From contig CAVTND010000016.1 in the NCBI GenBank assembly GCA_963735955.1, positions 62,001-126,000 of the forward strand: 64,000 nt of DNA, read 5' to 3'. Origin of the DNA: CAVTND01 sp963735955 (GTDB lineage Bacteria; Pseudomonadota; Gammaproteobacteria; Burkholderiales; Burkholderiaceae_F). The position numbers and the translations under genes were made by a program. A model generated the notes under the pieces. It was given only the letters and a program-made list of their open reading frames with translations, was not told the origin of the DNA and made no database searches. Below, piece by piece: positions 25,007-33,071 of the stretch; the first letter of the stretch is position 1; each line of letters opens with the position of its first letter.

Positions 25007-26266
25007 ATGTTCAAACGATCCGAGAGCACCATTGAGGCGGTCGACCGCGAGATCTGGACCGCCGTCCAGAACGAGCATCGCCGCCAGGAAGAACACATCG
25101 AGCTGATCGCCTCCGAGAACTACGCAAGCCCGGCGGTGCTGGCAGCGCAGGGCACGCAGCTCACCAATAAGTACGCCGAGGGCTACCCCGGCAAGCGCTA
25201 CTACGGCGGCTGCGAATTCGTCGATGTGGTCGAGACGCTGGCAATCGCTCGACTCAAGGCGCTGTTCGCCATGCCGACCGTTGAGATTGCTGCCAATGTG
25301 CAGCCACATTCGGGGGCGCAGGCCAACGAGGCCGTCTTTCTTGCGGTGCTGAATCCCGGCGACACCATCATGGGGATGAGCCTGGCCGAAGGCGGGCACC
25401 TGACCCATGGCATGCCGCTCAACATTAGCGGCAAATGGTTCAAGGTGGTCAGCTATGGCCTGAACGCACGCGAGGAAATCGACTACGACGCGATGGCGTA
25501 CGCGGCGCTCGTGCACAAACCCAAGCTGATCATTGCCGGCGCTTCCGCCTATTCGCTGAAGATCGACTTTGCGCGCTTTGCCCAGGTGGCGCGCGACATC
25601 GGTGCCGTGTTCATGGTGGACATGGCGCATTACGCTGGCCTGATCGCGGCAGGCGTGTATCCGAACCCGGTGCCACATGCCGATGTGATCACATCCACGA
25701 CGCACAAGACCCTGCGCGGTCCGCGCGGCGGCCTGATCCTGATGAAGCCGCACCTCGAGAAGGCGATCAACTCGGCAGTGTTTCCCGGCCTGCAGGGGGG
25801 ACCGTTGATGCATGTGATCGCAGCCAAGGCAGTGGCCTTCAAGGAAGCGCTGGCCCCGGAGTTCAAGACCTACCAGCAGCAGGTGATCGTTAATGCGCGC
25901 GCAATGGCCGGCACCCTGGTCAAGCGCGGCTTGCGCATCGTGTCCGGCCGCACCGAAAGCCATCTGATGCTGGTCGACCTGCGCGCCAAGGGCATTACCG
26001 GCCGGGATGCCGAAACCTTGCTGGGCCAGGCCCATATCACGATCAACAAGAATGCGATTCCGAAGGACCCCGAAAAACCGATGGTGACCAGTGGTATCCG
26101 TCTCGGCTCGCCGGCGATGACGACACGCGGATTCAAGGAAGCCGAAGCAGAACAAACTGCCGGGCTGATCGCTGACCTGCTCGATGATCCCGGTAACGCG
26201 GCGACATTGGCGCGGGTGAAGTCTGAGGTCGCTGTGCTGACGCGAAGATTTCCGGTGTATGGCTGA
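25007..26266 (+). CDS. glyA: Serine hydroxymethyltransferase
   Basis: 419 residues. A PLP enzyme converting serine and tetrahydrofolate to glycine and methylene-tetrahydrofolate. The PLP lysine is in VITSTTHKTLRGPRGG. Other landmarks are IELIASENYASPAVL, YAEGYPGKRYYGGCEFVD and IRLGSPAMTTRGF. The start is fixed by homology (MFKRSESTIEAVDREI). There is almost no Shine-Dalgarno sequence, only GGA nine bases upstream inside the palindrome arm. nrdR follows after three bases. Confidence 0.96.
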   Translation: MFKRSESTIEAVDREIWTAVQNEHRRQEEHIELIASENYASPAVLAAQGTQLTNKYAEGYPGKRYYGGCEFVDVVETLAIARLKALFAMPTVEIAANVQPHSGAQANEAVFLAVLNPGDTIMGMSLAEGGHLTHGMPLNISGKWFKVVSYGLNAREEIDYDAMAYAALVHKPKLIIAGASAYSLKIDFARFAQVARDIGAVFMVDMAHYAGLIAAGVYPNPVPHADVITSTTHKTLRGPRGGLILMKPHLEKAINSAVFPGLQGGPLMHVIAAKAVAFKEALAPEFKTYQQQVIVNARAMAGTLVKRGLRIVSGRTESHLMLVDLRAKGITGRDAETLLGQAHITINKNAIPKDPEKPMVTSGIRLGSPAMTTRGFKEAEAEQTAGLIADLLDDPGNAATLARVKSEVAVLTRRFPVYG

Positions 26267-26269
26267 GGC

Positions 26270-26758
26270 ATGAGGTGCCCGTTCTGCCAGCACGCCGATA
26301 CACAGGTCATCGACTCACGTGCTTCGGACGAGGGCGTATCGATCCGGCGGCGGCGCAAATGCCTTGATTGCGAAAAGCGGTTCACGACCTATGAGCGGGT
26401 CGAGCTCGCCCTGCCGACCGTCATCAAGCGGGGCGGGGGGCGGGCCGACTACGACCGCGCCAAGCTGCGCGCGTCGATGCAATTGTCGCTGCGCAAGCGG
26501 CCGGTTTCGCGCGAGGCGGTCGACGAGGCGATCGCGCGCATCGAAGACAAGCTGCTGTCGTCGGCGCAGCGCGAGATCAAGAGCGAGAAGGTGGGCGAAC
26601 TCGTGATGCGGGAGCTCAGGCGGCTCGACAAGGTCGCCTACATCCGCTTTGCCTCGGTGTATCGCAGCTTCGAGGACGTCGACGAGTTCGCCGAGGTCGT
26701 CAAGGAAGTGCGGCCGACCCGACGCGGCCGGCGCCGTCCCGGCCGATCAGGGGCTTGA
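26270..26758 (+). CDS. nrdR: Transcriptional repressor NrdR
   Basis: 162 residues. An ATP/dATP-sensing repressor of ribonucleotide reductase genes. The N-terminal zinc ribbon is MRCPFCQHADTQVIDSR ... CLDCEKRFTTYERVE. The ATP-cone follows from about residue 48 (PTVIKRGGGRADYDRAKLRAS). It starts three bases after glyA, the usual glyA-nrdR arrangement, and normally precedes ribD. Here two hsp20 genes are inserted between them. Confidence 0.95.
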   Translation: MRCPFCQHADTQVIDSRASDEGVSIRRRRKCLDCEKRFTTYERVELALPTVIKRGGGRADYDRAKLRASMQLSLRKRPVSREAVDEAIARIEDKLLSSAQREIKSEKVGELVMRELRRLDKVAYIRFASVYRSFEDVDEFAEVVKEVRPTRRGRRRPGRSGA

Positions 26759-26832
26759 AATCCGGCCGCTTGACCCTGATGTTGGAGTCTGTGCAAGGGC
26801 TTTGCCTGCACGTCCAGACCTTGGGAGGTGCC

Positions 26833-27276
26833 ATGAACCAACTTTCAGTAACGCGCAGCGATCCGTTCGGCGCGCTGTTCGATGAAGTTTTCAAGGATCT
26901 TTTTGTGCGCGCAGGCGTTCCGGCCCAGCGCGGATCTACGCCGTCGCCAGTCAACCGGGCACGCATGGATGTCATCGACAAGGGCGACCGCTACGAGATC
27001 CACGTCGACTTGCCCGGAGTGAAGAAGGACGACATCCAGGTAACGGTCGAGGGACCGAGGGTAGCCATCCAGGCCGAATCCAAGCGCGAGCAGGAAGCCA
27101 AGAACGGCGAACGCGTCATTCACAGCGAGCGTTCCGTGACCAGCTATGCACGCAGCTTCGAACTGCCGGTAGAAGTGACCGAGGACGGCGCCGACGCGCG
27201 CTTCGAGAATGGGGTCCTGCAACTGGCGCTGCCGAAGCGGGCCGCGGTCTCGAGTCGGCGGCTGACCGTCAAGTAG
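26833..27276 (+). CDS. Hsp20/alpha-crystallin small heat shock protein (first copy)
   Basis: 147 residues from ATG 26833, preceded by GGGAGGTG. The open frame reaches back to 26755 but without family support. The alpha-crystallin domain runs from about residue 45 to the end: RYEIHVDLPGVKKDDIQVTVEG, then SYARSFELPVEVTEDGADARFENGVLQLALPKR. It is an ATP-independent holdase chaperone. The classic C-terminal IxI motif is absent; the end is SSRRLTVK. The second copy follows after 166 bases. Confidence 0.9.
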   Translation: MNQLSVTRSDPFGALFDEVFKDLFVRAGVPAQRGSTPSPVNRARMDVIDKGDRYEIHVDLPGVKKDDIQVTVEGPRVAIQAESKREQEAKNGERVIHSERSVTSYARSFELPVEVTEDGADARFENGVLQLALPKRAAVSSRRLTVK

Positions 27277-27325
27277 TCGGCGCGAAGTGCTGCCGCGAAC
27301 CCGGCGCGACGCATAAGGGCAAGGC

Positions 27326-27339
27326 TTGATCATGATCAA
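27326..27339 (+). promoter_or_regulatory. FNR/ANR-type box upstream of the second hsp20 gene
   Basis: TTGATCATGATCAA matches the FNR consensus TTGAT-N4-ATCAA at every position and lies in an 18-bp perfect palindrome (27324-27341 region). Its centre is 60 bases before the start point predicted from the promoter at 27359-27386, a standard class I activator position. It suggests induction when oxygen is low. Confidence 0.65.
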
Positions 27340-27358
27340 GCGCAACCCTGCACGTCTC

Positions 27359-27386
27359 TTGTTTTCGCTGTCGCGAGGCCTATCTT
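27359..27386 (+). promoter_or_regulatory. Promoter of the second hsp20 gene
   Basis: A -35 box TTGTTT (27359-27364) and a -10 box TATCTT (27381-27386) are separated by 16 bases. The start point is predicted near 27393, about 50 bases before the ATG. Confidence 0.5.
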
Positions 27387-27442
27387 TAGAGTGCGGCTCG
27401 GGGGGAGATTCCCGGCCGTGAATCAGAGCAAAGGAGATCAGA

Positions 27443-27883
27443 ATGAGCAACTTCTTGGTTCGTCGCCGCACGGAGCCTTGGGTGCCAATGGCCGACGATT
27501 TTTTCGGTGACTTCTGGAACCGCGTCGGCATGCCGCGCGCCATGGAGACACCTGCCCTGGGGCGTGCCTTGATGGACGTCGTCGACAAGGGCGAGGTCTT
27601 CGAAGTCAAGATGGACATGCCCGGCGTGCGCAAGGAAGACATCAATGTTTCGATTGACGGCGAGCGCGTGACAGTCAACGCCGAAACAAAGGAAGAAAAA
27701 GAAGTGAAGGACGGTGGCAAGGTGTTGCACACCGAGCGCTTCACGACCAGTTATGCGCGCAGTTTTGACTTGCCGACTCCGGTGTCGGACACCAATGCGG
27801 ACGCCCACTACGAAGACGGCGTGTTGACACTGACACTGCCCAAGCGCACGCCGGTGGTGAGCCGTCGCCTGGCAATCCACTAG
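27443..27883 (+). CDS. Hsp20/alpha-crystallin small heat shock protein (second copy)
   Basis: 146 residues. The alpha-crystallin domain begins near residue 43 (DKGEVFEVKMDMPGVRKEDINVSIDGERV) and ends YEDGVLTLTLPKRTPVVSRRLAIH. It is clearly paralogous to the first copy but diverged, with a different N-terminal arm (MSNFLVRRRTEPWVPMADDF). AAAGGAG precedes the ATG. It has its own promoter and FNR-type box and is closed by a strong terminator, so it can be expressed separately. Confidence 0.92.
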   Translation: MSNFLVRRRTEPWVPMADDFFGDFWNRVGMPRAMETPALGRALMDVVDKGEVFEVKMDMPGVRKEDINVSIDGERVTVNAETKEEKEVKDGGKVLHTERFTTSYARSFDLPTPVSDTNADAHYEDGVLTLTLPKRTPVVSRRLAIH

Positions 27884-27915
27884 GGCGAGTTCACACCAGG
27901 GATTGGTATTGCCGC

Positions 27916-27946
27916 GGGCCGCTGCAATTGCAGCGGCCCTTTTCTT
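27916..27946 (+). terminator. Rho-independent terminator after hsp20
   Basis: Stem GGGCCGCTGC / GCAGCGGCCC with an AATT loop, followed by TTTTCTTT. Confidence 0.92.
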
Positions 27947-28051
27947 TGGTTGATCTCCAAGCAGCGTCAATGCGGCGCCGCCGCGTAGAATCGCCGCGAT
28001 CGGTCCGCACCTCGGGATCAACCGGGTCTATTTTTCGCACGCGGCCAGTCG

Positions 28052-29146
28052 ATGTACAGCGAGTCCGACCACGAGTTCATGCGGCGCGCGCTGCAGCTGG
28101 CGCAGCAGGCCGCCTTCAGGGCCAGTCCGAATCCGCGCGTCGGATGCGTGATCGTGCGCGACGGCCGGGTGCTTGGTGAAGGATCGACCCAGGTGCCGGG
28201 CTCGAACCACGCGGAAGCCGAAGCCCTGGTCGACGTGCGGCGCAACGGTCACGACGTGCGTGGCGCAACAGTCTACGTAACGCTGGAACCCTGCAGCCAC
28301 TTCGGCCGCACCCCGCCTTGTTCAACCGCCCTGATCGAATCGCATGTTGGGCGCGTGATCGCGGCAGTCGAGGACCCGAACCCGGCCGTTTCCGGGCGTG
28401 GCCTGGAAATGCTGCGATCAGCCGGTATCGACGTGCGTTGTGGTCTGCTCGAACAGGAGGCGGCCGAACTGAATGCCGGATTCTTTTCACGCATGCAGCG
28501 AGGCCGTCCATGGGTGCGAGTAAAAATCGCGGCCAGCCTGGACGGCAAGACCGCGCTGGACAACGGCGTATCGCAATGGATAACGTCGGAAGACGCCCGC
28601 CGCGACGGCCACAGTTGGCGTGCACGCGCCTGTGTCGTGCTGACCGGCATCGGCACCGTGCTGGCCGACAATCCGCAGATGAATGTTCGCCTGGTCGAGA
28701 CACCGCGTCAGCCCTTGCGCGTTCTGGTCGACAGCCGGCTTGAAGTGAATACAGCGGCACGCATCTTCGAAGGGGAGGGCAAGGTGCTGGTCGCCTGCGC
28801 AATTCGCGACGCAGAGCGCGAAGCGGCGCTCAGGCAGCTTGGGGCAGAAGTACTGTGCCTGCCTGACTCGAACCGGAAGGTCGATCTTGCTGCACTCATG
28901 ACTGCACTGGCATCGCGCGGGCTCAATGAGGTACATGTTGAAGCTGGATTCAAGCTGAACGGGTCCCTGGTCAAGGCGGGCGTCGTCGACGAGCTGCTCG
29001 TGTATCTCGCGCCGATGCTGATCGGCGAAGCGCAGGGCATGGTGCACTTGCCGGCGCTGGCGGATCTCGCTGCTGCGAAGCGCCTGGTGTTTCGTGAAGT
29101 CACGCAGGTCGGCGAGGACGTGCGCATCATCGCGCGATTGCACTGA
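28052..29146 (+). CDS. ribD: Riboflavin biosynthesis deaminase/reductase
   Basis: 364 residues, bifunctional. The N-terminal cytidine-deaminase-like domain has the zinc motif NHAEAEAL and PCSHFGRTPPC. The C-terminal reductase domain (from about residue 147) begins RPWVRVKIAASLDGKTAL and contains HVEAGFKLNGSLVKAGVVDELLVY. It carries out the second and third steps of riboflavin synthesis. It is first of the rib cluster and its stop overlaps the ribE start by one base. Confidence 0.95.
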   Translation: MYSESDHEFMRRALQLAQQAAFRASPNPRVGCVIVRDGRVLGEGSTQVPGSNHAEAEALVDVRRNGHDVRGATVYVTLEPCSHFGRTPPCSTALIESHVGRVIAAVEDPNPAVSGRGLEMLRSAGIDVRCGLLEQEAAELNAGFFSRMQRGRPWVRVKIAASLDGKTALDNGVSQWITSEDARRDGHSWRARACVVLTGIGTVLADNPQMNVRLVETPRQPLRVLVDSRLEVNTAARIFEGEGKVLVACAIRDAEREAALRQLGAEVLCLPDSNRKVDLAALMTALASRGLNEVHVEAGFKLNGSLVKAGVVDELLVYLAPMLIGEAQGMVHLPALADLAAAKRLVFREVTQVGEDVRIIARLH

Positions 29147-29768
29147 TGTTCACGGGCCTGGTCCAGGGTGTCGCGCGAATTGTCGACGTCAGGCCGATTG
29201 CGGCCGGGGGTGGCGTTCGGCTCACCGTGAATGCCGACGGCGTGCCGGGTTTTCGATCTGTTGCGGGCGACAGCATTGCGATCAACGGCGCCTGCATGAC
29301 CGCGACACAGGTCGAAGGGACGCAATTTTCGTGTGATGTCTCGCGGGAAAGTCTGGCGTGCACGGTCGGTCTGGACCGGCCGGGCGAGGTAAATCTCGAA
29401 TCGGCGCTTCGGCTTGGAGATACCCTCGGCGGGCACTTCGTGGCCGGCCATGTCGACGGCGTAGCCGAAGTGGTGCGCATGACACCGCACGCCGAGTCGT
29501 GGGAACTGGTCGTGCGTGCTTCGGTTGAACTCGGCCCGTTGATCGCAACCAAGGGATCCGTGACTGTCAATGGCGTGAGCCTCACCGTGAACCGGGTACT
29601 GGATACTCCGGACGGATGCGAGTTCTCGATCAACATCATTCCTCACACCTACGCGGGAACGACCCTGCGCTTGCTGGGTGCGGGGACGCGGTCAATCTCG
29701 AGGTTGACCTAATGGCACGCCACCTGCAGCGCTTGCTGGAGACGTCGGGTGCGACGGGCCAAGGTTAG
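29146..29768 (+). CDS. ribE: Riboflavin synthase, alpha chain (3' frameshift in this sequence)
   Basis: It converts two 6,7-dimethyl-8-ribityllumazines to riboflavin. The two lumazine-binding repeats start MFTGLVQGVARIVDV and LGGHFVAGHVDGVAEV. The frame as given ends at 29712, but the normal C-terminus (GDAVNLEVDLMARHLQRLLE) continues in another frame up to a stop at 29768. One base, probably a G in the run at about 29682-29686, is missing. Corrected length is about 207 residues, the usual size. Confidence 0.9.
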
Positions 29769-29793
29769 TATCCTTCATTCGATTGAGAGCGCC

Positions 29794-30948
29794 ATGAAAA
29801 AGCTATCGCTGGTCGCGAACGCAACAGAGCGAGCCCCGGGGTCCGTTGCAATCGCCAGCGTGCCCGAGATCATCGAGGAGATACGGCGCGGGAATATCGT
29901 CATCCTGGTCGATGATGAGGACCGCGAGAACGAAGGCGATCTGATCTTCGCCGCCGACTTCGTCACACCGGAAAAGATCAACTTCCTGGCCAAGCATGGA
30001 CGCGGGCTGATCTGCATGCCGGTGACCGCCGAGCATGCGGCGCGGCTCGAACTCAAGCCGATGACCCACAACAACCGGACCGTGCACGGTACCAACTTCA
30101 CGGTCGCGATCGAAGCGGCCGAAGGCGTGTCAACCGGCATCTCGGCAGCAGATCGTGCGCACACGATCCGCGTGGCCTCTCGGCCGGATGCCAAGCCTGC
30201 CGACATTGTGCAGCCGGGGCATGTGTTTCCGCTGGTCGCCGCACCGGGAGGTGTGCTGATGCGGGCCGGCCACACCGAAGCATGCTGCGATCTCGCGCGG
30301 CTGGCAGGCCTTTCTCCGACGGCAGTGCTATGCGAGGTGATGAACGACGACGGCACCATGGCGCGGCTGCCCGACCTTCTGCCATTCGCCGCGAAGCACG
30401 AATTGAAAGTCGGCACGATTGCCGACCTGATTCACTATCGTGCTGCCAATGAATCGATTGTCGAACGCATCGGCGAGCGGAAAGTCGTGCTCGCCGCAGG
30501 CGAGTTTCAATTAATTGCCTACCGCGATACGCCCAGTGGCTCTGCACATCTGGCGCTGGTCCGTGGCGTCATCCGCGCCGATGAGGAAACCTTGGTGCGG
30601 GTGCATGCGCCGGTGTCGGTGCTCGATTTTCTCGATCCTGACGAGGGCGCCCATTCGTGGCCGATGGCGAAGGCGATCGCGACGATTGCGCAGGCCGACG
30701 CGGGGGTTCTGGTCTTGCTCAATTGCTCGGAAGCGTCGGACGAATTGCTCGAAAAGTTCGATGCGCCGGTGGCTGTCGATCTGGCCGCCGAGGCGCGGGC
30801 GTCGCGCATGGATCTGCGCACCTATGGCATCGGCGCGCAGATCTTGCGGGACATCGGCGTGCGCACCATGAAGCTACTGGCGCGGCCGCGCAAGATGCCG
30901 TCGATGGCGGGCTTCGGGCTGCATATCACCGGCTATCTCGAAGACTAA
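29794..30948 (+). CDS. ribBA: 3,4-dihydroxy-2-butanone-4-phosphate synthase with degenerate GTP cyclohydrolase II domain
   Basis: 384 residues from ATG 29794; the frame is open from 29749. The N-terminal RibB domain is intact (ILVDDEDRENEGDLI, HGRGLICMPVT, RAGHTEACCDLARLAG). The C-terminal half has the RibA fold context (RVHAPVSVLDFLDPD) but lacks the zinc cysteines CxxxxxxxxxxCxC and the following Gln-rich region. It should therefore not have GTP cyclohydrolase II activity. RibB is the supported function; a separate ribA gene is expected elsewhere. Confidence 0.9.
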   Translation: MKKLSLVANATERAPGSVAIASVPEIIEEIRRGNIVILVDDEDRENEGDLIFAADFVTPEKINFLAKHGRGLICMPVTAEHAARLELKPMTHNNRTVHGTNFTVAIEAAEGVSTGISAADRAHTIRVASRPDAKPADIVQPGHVFPLVAAPGGVLMRAGHTEACCDLARLAGLSPTAVLCEVMNDDGTMARLPDLLPFAAKHELKVGTIADLIHYRAANESIVERIGERKVVLAAGEFQLIAYRDTPSGSAHLALVRGVIRADEETLVRVHAPVSVLDFLDPDEGAHSWPMAKAIATIAQADAGVLVLLNCSEASDELLEKFDAPVAVDLAAEARASRMDLRTYGIGAQILRDIGVRTMKLLARPRKMPSMAGFGLHITGYLED

Positions 30949-31037
30949 GGTCTGATCGCGCCAGGTACGGGCCTTGGTTCGCTGCGGCTCGGGTCGGCTG
31001 AGCGCCCTCGCGTACACTGCTTCGCGAGGAGAAAGAC

Positions 31038-31520
31038 ATGGGTATCGACGTCATCGCGCCTGATCTCGACGGCGACGAACTGCGTATTGGCATCGTTCAG
31101 GCGCGCTTCAACGAATGGGCCGGTCAGGCTCTCTTCGACGCCTGTATCGGTGAACTCATAACGCTCGGAGTCGATGAGGGCGACATCACGCACGTCATGG
31201 TGCCCGGCGCACTCGAAGTGCCGCTCGCGCTGTCTGCGCTCGCCGGGGCCGGGGACTTCGATGCATTGATTGCGATCGGCTGTGTGATTCGCGGCGAGAC
31301 CTATCACTTCGAGGTGGTCGCCGAGGAATCTGCCCGCGGTGTGGCGCGCGTTTCGCTCGATCGCGGCATCCCGATTGCCAATGCGATTCTGACGACCAAC
31401 AGTGACGAACAGGCGCGTGCACGCGTCGCCGAAAAGGGGCGCGACGCAGCGCGCGTCGCAATCGAGATGGCCAATCTGCTGTGGTCACTGGAAGAGGACG
31501 GAGAGCGCCGCGGTGAATAG
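31038..31520 (+). CDS. ribH: 6,7-dimethyl-8-ribityllumazine synthase
   Basis: 160 residues. It condenses the RibA/RibD product with dihydroxybutanone phosphate, the penultimate step of riboflavin synthesis. Signatures are RIGIVQARFNEWAGQALFD, VPGALEVPLALSALA, AIGCVIRGETYHFEVV and ANAILTTNSDEQARAR. A GAGGAG ribosome binding site lies seven bases before the ATG. The end overlaps nusB by eight bases, the conserved ribH-nusB junction. Confidence 0.95.
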   Translation: MGIDVIAPDLDGDELRIGIVQARFNEWAGQALFDACIGELITLGVDEGDITHVMVPGALEVPLALSALAGAGDFDALIAIGCVIRGETYHFEVVAEESARGVARVSLDRGIPIANAILTTNSDEQARARVAEKGRDAARVAIEMANLLWSLEEDGERRGE

Positions 31521-32002
31521 CGCCGGGCAGCGCACCGGCGCGGTCGTGCGGGCGGCCGAAGTTCCCGCCGGCGCGCCCGCGAACTGGCATTGCAGGGCCT
31601 GTATCAATGGCTGGTCGCGGGCCAGGACCCGGCGGCCATCGAGGAACAGGTGATCGAAGGCCACGAAAAGGGCGCGATCGATCTCGCTCAACGGGCCGAC
31701 CTGGCGCATTACCGCGAGCTGTTGCATGGCGCGATCGACGGCGCCGTCGGCCTGCGCGCGAATTTCTGCTGGCGCATCTGGACCGCGCCGTCGAGGCGCT
31801 GTCGCCGATCGAACATGCGATCCTGCTGATCGGCACTTACGAGCTCACAGAGCGCCTCGAAATTCCCTATCGCGTCGTCATCAACGAAGCGGTCGAACTG
31901 GCCAAGAGTTTCGGCGGCACCGATGGCTTCAAGTACGTCAACGGGGTGCTCGACAAGGTGGCGGCGCAGGTGCGTGCAGCGGAGATTGCGCCGCGCGCCT
32001 GA
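31513..32002 (+). CDS. nusB: Transcription antitermination factor NusB (two frameshifts in this sequence)
   Basis: NusB binds boxA RNA with S10 to prevent termination in rRNA operons. The GTG start at 31513 overlaps ribH. The conserved start of the domain (SSRRRARELALQGLYQWLVAG) is in a second frame, so an indel lies near 31535-31542. The core LSPIEHAILLIGTYEL and PYRVVINEAVELAKSFGGTDGFKYVNGVLDKVA are in a third frame, after a second indel near 31755-31770. All conserved blocks are present, so sequence error is the best explanation. Confidence 0.85.
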
Positions 32003-32030
32003 GCGCCTGCGGCTCGGTCGTGGAGCGAAG

Positions 32031-32999
32031 GTGGGCGAGTTCGAACTGATCGAGCGCTTTTTCGCGCGTCGCGCGACCAATTGTCCCGACGTGATTCTCG
32101 GCATCGGCGATGACTGTGCGCTGCTGTCCGGTGGTGCACGCGACTGGGCGGTCAGCACCGACACCGCTGATCGAAGGGGTTCACTTTCTGGCCGGCGTCG
32201 ACCCTGCGGCGCTCGGCCACAAGGCTCTTGCGGTTAATCTTTCCGACTTGGCCGCCTGCGGCGCGGAACCACGCTGCTTTCTGCTCGCGCTGGCCCTGCC
32301 GTGCGTCGATGAGAACTGGCTTGCCGGCTTCGCGGATGGCCTGTTTGAGCTCGCACGCCAGCATGGTTGTGAACTGGCGGGTGGCGACACCACCCGCTCG
32401 GTCGGCGGCGTCGCGATCACGATTACTGCGTTTGGTCGAGTGGAAACCGGCCGCGCCTTGCTGCGGTCGGGAGCGCGGCCGGGCGACGAGCTCTGGGTTT
32501 CGGGATCGCTTGGGCGATGCCGCGCTCGGACTGGGTTGTCAACGCGGTGAATTCACACTGGCGGCGGAGCCACGCCGGGCGATGATCGAACGGCTGCAGC
32601 GGCCGACGCCGCGGATCGAACTGGGGCGCCGCCTGATCGGGCTGGCGCGCAGCGCGATCGACCTTTCCGACGGGCTGATCGGCGATCTCGGACACGTGCT
32701 CCGGCGCTCTGGCGTCGCCGCCAGGGTAGAGTGGGACAAGGTTCCGAGGTCGGCCACATTGCGGGCGCTGGGCGAGTCGGACCAGCAGCGGCTTGCGCTT
32801 GCGGGTGGCGACGACTACGAATTGCTGTTTTCCGTACCGCCCGGACAGCATCGCCAAGGTCGAGTCGATCGGGGGCCATGCCGGGGTCACCGTGTCAAGA
32901 ATTGGCCGGATCGAAGCCGGCAGCGGACTGACGGTCGTTGATCGCGACGGCCGGGCGATGGACATTGAGGCGCAGGCGTTCGATCATTTCCGTCCGTGA
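32031..32999 (+). CDS. thiL: Thiamine-monophosphate kinase (three frameshifts in this sequence)
   Basis: It phosphorylates thiamine phosphate to the pyrophosphate cofactor. The GTG start gives GEFELIERFFARR, then GIGDDCALL, the ATP-binding start. After a shift near 32160 comes EGVHFLAGVDPAALGHKALA and LAGGDTTRS. After a second near 32510 come GDAALGL and ARSAIDLSDGLIGDLGHVL, with LAGGDDYELLFSVP. After a third near 32845 comes the C-terminus GHAGVTVSRIGRIEAG. Every conserved block is present, which argues for indel errors. A REP-like unit follows the stop. Confidence 0.85.
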
Positions 33000-33002
33000 G
33001 CC

Positions 33003-33069
33003 CGCCGCACGGCCGCCCGAAGGCGGCGACGTCCCTCGCGTAGGGACCGCGCGCAGCGCAAGGAAGCAA
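33003..33069 (+). repeat. REP-like three-hairpin unit, copy D (carries the pgpA ribosome binding site)
   Basis: The same unit as at 17216 and 17291: GCCGCACGGCCGCCCGAAGG, GTCCCTCGCGTAGGGAC and CGCGC-A-GCGCA. It starts three bases after the thiL stop. Its tail AAGGAAGC stands seven bases before the pgpA ATG and is the only Shine-Dalgarno sequence there. In copies A and B the same tail reads GAGGGAGC or GAGGCAGC. Confidence 0.75.
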
Positions 33070-33071
33070 CA

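Noticed and set aside
24851..26293. 480-residue minus-strand open frame opposite glyA
   Set aside because: It mirrors a strongly conserved gene in the GC-rich antisense frame, has no family features and crosses the palindrome.
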